From NCBI RefSeq assembly GCF_963678635.1, contig NC_087071.1:29564141-29624140 (forward strand): DNA of 60,000 nucleotides, read 5' to 3'. This stretch comes from Symsagittifera roscoffensis (lineage: Eukaryota; Xenacoelomorpha; Acoela; Convolutidae). The position numbers were made by a program, and so were the translations under genes. The notes under the pieces are model-generated. The model was not told where the DNA came from. It did no database searches and saw nothing but the letters and a program-made list of their open reading frames with translations. Shown here one piece after another: positions 54,194 to 60,000 of this stretch (within the stretch, counting starts at the first letter, position 1; the number at the start of each line of letters is the position of its first letter).

Positions 54194-56063
54194 GTTTGAA
54201 ACTGGTTCCATAGGTTATGCAGAATAGAAAAGTTGATGGAGATTAAGTACATTTCAACAGTGGCGGATTTAGGGGAGGGGGCCGCTACCCTTCCCCCTCA
54301 GCGTTTCGGGCTTGCTGACCTTTTTTTAGGCATTTTTAGGCTTTTTTTGGAACTTCTTTTAAAATAAAAAATTGCGTTTTGTCTCGGCGCGCGTTCCCCT
54401 TTTAAAATTGGTGCATTTTGGGGCCCAGGCGCCTTTAAAAAAATTTTTGGGGCAGGATTTGTGGGAATAGTCGATTGATCAAAATTTGAATAAAAAAATT
54501 GAAGTGTTTCAAAACAATGATATCAGATAAGATTTGGTCTAATTTAGTTGCCTTAAGGATAACAGTGGTAATTTGCTTTAAGATGGCTGCACTTTCCGGC
54601 GCAAGCAGAAACCTAGAAATAGAAACCTTTCCAATGTAGGTATGTGTATACGGAAATATAGATCAGAACAGACAAATTTCAGCAATATAAGTGCGAAGAC
54701 TTCATCCAATCGTCAATTACAAATATTCCTAGAGTGGCGACAGTAAAAAAATAGAACGAAAAAACTTTCAACCTACACGCAAATAGTCGACATCAGTCTG
54801 ACTCCCGCAGCAAAAACAATGATTCAACTTCATCCAACCGGCAGTTAGTCACAATTTCCAGTGGGAAACAAAGGTTTATCCAGATCAAGTTTTTTTGACG
54901 ATTATTTTGTTGTTTGATTGGCCAAACATTATAAACCAATTTTAGAACCTGCTTTTTAGAACAACTCAGATAAAATGTAAATTTTTTGTATCAAAAATCT
55001 ACGATAAACACTAAGATTTTTACTCGCAATTGCTTCCCAGTGTTCTCGGAACTAAAATGTTGGAAAATATCTTGCGTGAATTTTTACAAAAAATTACATT
55101 ATTCTTGCGTTTTTGCAAAATTCCTGCAAGAATTATACTTACCTTGCTAGTTTCTTGCAAGATTTACATTCCATTTGCAAGAAGTAGGCACGAATTTGCT
55201 CTCTGAAGCTAAACTATCTAAAAAAATTGCAATTTTAAATGTTTCTGCTAGTCTTTAACATATACTCAATAAGATTTCAAAGCGGACACTGCTGGTTATG
55301 TTTCTACTTACGCGAATTGCATAAATCACAAACTTTTCTGCAGGTTTCAAAAATAGCAAACCTTGCAAGTGTCTTGCAAGAATCTTGCAAAATTTGGATT
55401 TCGAAATTAGAATGCAAATTTTGCAAGGTTTGCATTCTAAGTACACTTGATTGGTTTATGGATGGCATGTTGTAGTTTCATAGTTACACGAGCCTCGTTC
55501 AAAGCAAACCAATAAGCTTATGATTAGAAACCAGGCCAAACAGATGTGTCGGACCAATAACGGATTTAGGAAGAGACGAGGGGCAAAGCGCCTTGCCCAT
55601 CAGGGATTCGACCCCATAGCCATACAAAGCCTCCCCTTTTAGTACTGTCTTGCGACCTTCAGTTTTGGTTGACTTGCCAAAAAAACTTTCCAAGGGGCCT
55701 TCGGTGCAAAATTATATACTAAATTTGATAATATGTGCTACTTTTCATTAAAAATAACATTCCAAAAACTGCTTAACATTTTTTGCTTGTTCATACAAAA
55801 ACTAACCTGCAAAAAATTTTCTCAAAAGAAACGTAATTGGGAAAGCTCGGAAAAAAATTGATAGACCTAAAAAAAGATTATTCATGATGTGAGTGATCTT
55901 TAACATGCATTACTTGAAAAGCGGTAATTTCCAGTTTGTAATTAATAATTTATCGGAGTTTGATCATATTAACGATGGTGTATAAACCAACTGAAAGATG
56001 ACATGTTATAATTTGAGAACCGGGAGTCTTAAATATTGGCAACCACAGAAAAGCAAAAAAAGG

Positions 56064-56338
56064 TCCATCATCAGCGCCACTTCAGGGCATCATCAGCGCC
56101 ACTTCAGGGCATCATCAGCGACTTTTCAGTGCATCATCAGCGCCATTTCAGGGCATCATCAGCGCCACTTCAGTGCATCATCAGCGCCACTTCAGGGCAT
56201 CATCAGCGCCACTTCAGGGCATCATCAAGCGCCACTTCAGTGCATCATCAGGGCCACTTCAAGGCATCATCAGCGCCACTTCAGAACATGATCAGGGCCA
56301 CTTCAGTGCATCATCAGCGCCACTTCAGGGCATCATCA
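56064..56338 (+). repeat. 21-bp minisatellite (unit 2)
   Basis: Same unit as in unit 1 with about thirteen copies, so the copy number changed after the duplication. Confidence 0.8.
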
Positions 56339-57259
56339 GGCTAACACTGCGTCTCATAGGTCCCCCTCCAGCAAAAACATCAAATTCTACATTAAAGACG
56401 GTCTCAAAGGTTTGGGGAAAATTTAGCAACAGTCATATCTCCACGTCAAATCAGATGTCTCAGAGATTCCACAGCCGTCCTTCTCAGTTTCAATCAGCTC
56501 AGAGTGAAACTTTTTTAAATGAATGTTCCCTAAACCTATACTCATATCCATTGTGTTATACATACTCATCATCTGAACTTCATAACTTCATTTAAAAAAA
56601 TAATGCCCACAGTGCCAACTTCACCAGCAATTTAGGCCAAAATTGCGGCGTAATTCTTGACTCCACTTATTTGTTAATTCTCGGGGTACCAGGGTAGTTC
56701 TAACAAAAAAAACATGTTTTCCTATAAAAAACTAATAGCCAAAATACAATAAGCAAAAATCGTTAAACACAAAACCAAAAAAAAAGAGAATTACTGATTC
56801 ATCCTAACACGTATTCACGAGAGTTTGGAATATCTCAAAATTGTCTAATTCGTTCAAAATTCCTAAAAACATTGATAACTGAAAAAAAATCAAATTAACA
56901 ATCCAAAAAATTCTCGAAGTTTTTACAAAATGTAAGAAGGCCCATAGCGTGACACTTAATAACCTGCAGCAGAAGTTTTAAAATTTTTGCATATTGCTCA
57001 AAAAATAAAATTGTATTCTCAGTCAAGTTTCATTGCTGAAAAGGAAAAAAACTATCAAAAGCGCTTGGTTTTTAATATATAAAATGCGTGATTTTTCATA
57101 GTTTCCTCAAAAATTATGAAAACCCTGTATGAAAAAATGGAATAATTGGTTTGGGCTGTTCAAAATTGCAATAGGAAATATAACCTAAATTAACTGATGT
57201 GAAAAAAAAATAACTAAAATCCAGTCCCCGTGTGTAGATAAAACCAAAAACTTTGTGGC

Positions 57260-58290
57260 AACCTTAAATTAATTGTTGCAGCTTTTATTAAGAGGCCGGA
57301 AAATTTTGAGCGACTGAATGTTAATGAACCTCAAATAATCGTCAAGTTCGCTGCTTTTCTACGTAAGCTGATGCACAGTTGCGAATTAAACAACTAGAGG
57401 TCCGACTTGAGTTCTTACTCAACATGCTCGCTCTAAACTTCATCAAGCAGTCTTGTTCAAATGGAAGAATACAACATAAATATTGGGATGGACTATGCTA
57501 GACTCAGAGATCTCATGGACTGGCCTAATGATTACTCTAGAGCTTGCGATAGTTTAAACGTTTTACCCAAGGCACCGCGCCGTTTTACGGGAAACAAAGA
57601 TTAGAAAAACAATCAACAACAAAAACTTTTGTTAACCATGCGTAACAGCCAGCATACCAAAAAAAGAATAACAACAAGTATGAACCAAGTAAATTGAAAT
57701 GGTTATGTCTACTGGACAGGGAAGATCACTTCGTTGGTTACTGCCCAGCTTTTGTAAAACTATCTATGTAACAAAAAAAGTCAATTAGTGAAGGATAAGC
57801 AGTTATGCTTCAATTGCCTGGGTAACCATAGGTCAACTGACTGTAGTTTTCCAAGACAATCTGTCATACAAAACTGCGGGGAAAACACTACCCTGGCTCA
57901 CATAGGAATCAGGATAAAGCTGAAATGCAAAATGTAGTCAAAAGTCTTGGAGAAAAGAAAACATGGGATACTGTGGCTTTACCTTCTGGAAAACCATTAA
58001 CGAAAGTCAAATAGGTTTTCGATATCCTTATATCAAATGAACAATATTAGACACGTTAACTGGCTAAGGGATTTAATCAAATTTATGGACAAAATTATAC
58101 TGATAATTTTTCACCTACTATTAGTATGACAGTTATTCGCTCATGATTTGCCATTGCAGCAAAGCATGGTTCAAAAATGCAACAAATTGATGTCAAAACA
58201 GTTTTTTTGAATTCTACCCTAGAAGATGAATTTTTCATTGAGCAACCTCTTGGTTTTGAGTCTGTTGAGTGTGATGTATGCATGCTCAAT
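57260..58290 (+). pseudogene. Retroelement relic (unit 2)
   Basis: Same order of fragments as unit 1 with slightly different lesions. The copia-like RT fragment ends at about 58272, where it joins the third unit. Confidence 0.55.
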
Positions 58291-60000
58291 AAAAGCATAA
58301 TGCCCACAGTGCCAACAGTGCCAACTTATGCCCACAGTGCCAACTTCACTAGCAATTTAGGCCAAAATCGCGACGTATTTCTTGACTCCATTTAGTTGTT
58401 AACTCTCGGGGTACAAGGGTAAATCTAACAAAAAAACATGATTTCCTAAAACTAATAGCCAAAATACAATAAGCAAAAATCGTTAAACACAAAACCAAAA
58501 AAAAAGAGAATTACTGATTCATCCTAACACGTATTCACGAGAATTTGGAAAGTCTCAAAATTGTCTAATTCATTCAAAATTCCTAAAAAGCATTGATAAC
58601 TGAAAAAAAAATCAAATTAACAATCCAAGAAATTCTCGAAATTTGTACAAAATGTAAGAAGGCCCATAGCGTAACACTTAATAACTTGCAGCAGAAGTTT
58701 CAAAATTTTTGCATCTTGTTCAAAAAATAAAAATGTATTCTCAGTCAAGTTTCATTGCTGAAAAGGAAAAAAACTATAAAAAGCGCTTGGTTTTTAATAT
58801 ATAAAATGCGTGATTTTTCATAGTTTCCTCAAAAATTATGAAAGCCCTACATGAAAAAATGGAATAATTGGTTTGAGCTGTTCGAAACTGCAATAGGAAA
58901 TATACCTAAGTTAACTGATAAGGAAAAAAAATAACTAAACTCCAGTCCCCGTGTGTAGATAAAACCAAAAATTTTGTGGGGAGCTACGACACGATTTCTT
59001 CACATCAAACTCAAGCAATATTTGAGCTAATTCACAGATGTGGCAACCTTAAATTAATTGTTGCAGCTTTTAATAAGAGGCCGGAAAATTTTGAGCGACT
59101 GAATGCTAATGAACCTCAAATAATCGTCAAATTCACTGCTTTTCTACGTAAGCTGGTGCACAGTTCCGAATTAAACAACTTGACGTCCGACTTGAGTTCT
59201 TACTTGACATGAGGTCTTGTTCAAATGGAAGAATACAACATAAATAATGGGATGGACTATGCTAGATCTCATGGACTGGCCTAATAATTACTCTAGAGCT
59301 TGCGATAGTTTAAACGTTTTAACCAAGGCACCGCGCCATTTTACGGGAAACAAAGATTAGAAAAACAATCAACAACAAAAACTTTTGTTAACCATGCGTA
59401 ACAGCCAGAATACCAAAAAAAGAATAACTACAAGTATGAACCAAGTAAATTAAAATGGTTATGTCTACTGGACAGGGAAGATCACTTCGTTGGTTACTGC
59501 CCAGCTTTTGTAAAACTATCTATGTAACAAAAAAAGTCAATTAGTGAAGGATAAGCAGTTATGCTTCAATTGCCTGGGTAACCATAGGTCAACTGACTGT
59601 AGTTTTCCAAGACAATCTGTCATACAAAACTGCGGGGAAAACACTAACCTGGCTCACATAGGAATCAGGATAAAGCTGCAATGCAAAATGTAGTCAAAAG
59701 TCTTGGAGAAGAGAAAACATGGGATATTGTGGCTTTACCTTCTGGAAAACCATCAACGAAAGGCAAATAAGTTTTCGATATCCTTATATCAAATGAACAA
59801 TATTAGACACGTTAACTGGCTAAGGGATTTGATCAATTTTATGGACAAAATTATACTGATATTTTTTCACCTACTAATAGTATGACAGTTAATCGCTCAT
59901 GATTTGCCATTGCAGCAATGCATGATTCAAAAATGCAACAAATTGATGTCAAAACAGCTTTTTTGAATTCTACTTTAGAAGATGAATTTTTCATTGAGCA
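58291..60000. repeat. Tandem duplication, partial third unit
   Basis: Corresponds to 52327-53960 of unit 1, offset about 1757 from unit 2. It starts with a small GCCCACAGTGCCAAC triplication and runs to the window end. It contains 60 nt near 58980-59040 that units 1 and 2 have lost. Confidence 0.8.
58976..59990 (+). pseudogene. Retroelement relic (unit 3), gag-like to RT
   Basis: A 78-codon gag-like frame (58976-59212) comes first. A knuckle pair follows (59455-59600) with CFNCLGNHRSTDC, a form common in BEL/Pao gag. Then comes TWDIVALPSGK and QQIDVKTAFLN typical of Ty1/copia RT. Stops interrupt it. This is the least decayed of the three copies. Confidence 0.6.

Larger units (their letters stand above)
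54194..58290. repeat. Tandem duplication, unit 2
   Basis: Copy of unit 1, with an additional segment of about 250 nt near 54360-54650. It starts inside an LTR end followed by TAGG, so the LTR insertion predates the duplication. Confidence 0.85.

Overview
This window comes from an AT-rich eukaryotic, probably invertebrate animal, nuclear genome. It has spliceosomal-type introns of about 80-260 nt, many palindromic foldback/MITE-like repeats, and retroelements in every state of decay. A 200-N assembly gap lies at 53994-54193. The species cannot be named from the sequence.

Region 1 (1-17570, minus strand) is the main object: a very large Ty3/Gypsy-type LTR retroelement that carries an envelope-like gene. 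It is largely open-reading, so it looks young. Read on the minus strand it has a 410-bp LTR (17161-17570), a primer-binding site (17149-17158), and a 1.24-kb leader with repeats, hairpins and a conserved 77-codon ORF. Then come a basic 155-aa ORF overlapping gag, a 1523-aa Gag-protease, and Pol (RT, RNase H, integrase) in the same frame as gag. Next is a cluster of small ORFs, a 378-codon proline-rich ORF without any ATG, an 872-aa envelope-like glycoprotein and a 601-aa C-terminal ORF. Several junctions are stop/start overlaps (ATGA twice, TAAATG once). This suggests coupled translation on a polycistronic or spliced RNA. The 3' LTR lies beyond position 1, so the element is longer than 17.5 kb. 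Pol has one in-frame TAG.

Region 2 (17571-39426) is mostly decayed intergenic DNA. It holds a Ty3/Gypsy RT relic (about 19.9-20.3 kb), a foldback element (21.8-22.6 kb), two tandem-repeat blocks (23.6-24.1 kb) and a minus-strand hypothetical multi-exon gene (24.6-26.1 kb). A decayed plus-strand multi-exon gene (26.6-28.4 kb) follows, then a foldback array of a GAGCGGTTT-type repeat with an embedded tRNA-Arg-like sequence (29.3-30.1 kb). There is also a dispersed repeat family in three copies, a MITE based on AATCGATTATAATCG, and a 282-bp near-perfect foldback.

Region 3 (39427-47752) is a composite of the same retroelement family with three LTR copies and a heavily decayed gag. It is flanked as a whole by a 4-bp TTAC duplication, so it entered as one insertion and was then rearranged. 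A separate solo LTR (49787-50178) has a TAGG target duplication.

Region 4 (50179-60000) is a tandem, partly nested duplication. A unit of about 4.28 kb occurs twice, and a sub-unit of about 1.76 kb occurs three times. It holds a 21-bp minisatellite and relics of retroelements (BEL/Pao-like zinc-knuckle region and Ty1/copia-like RT).
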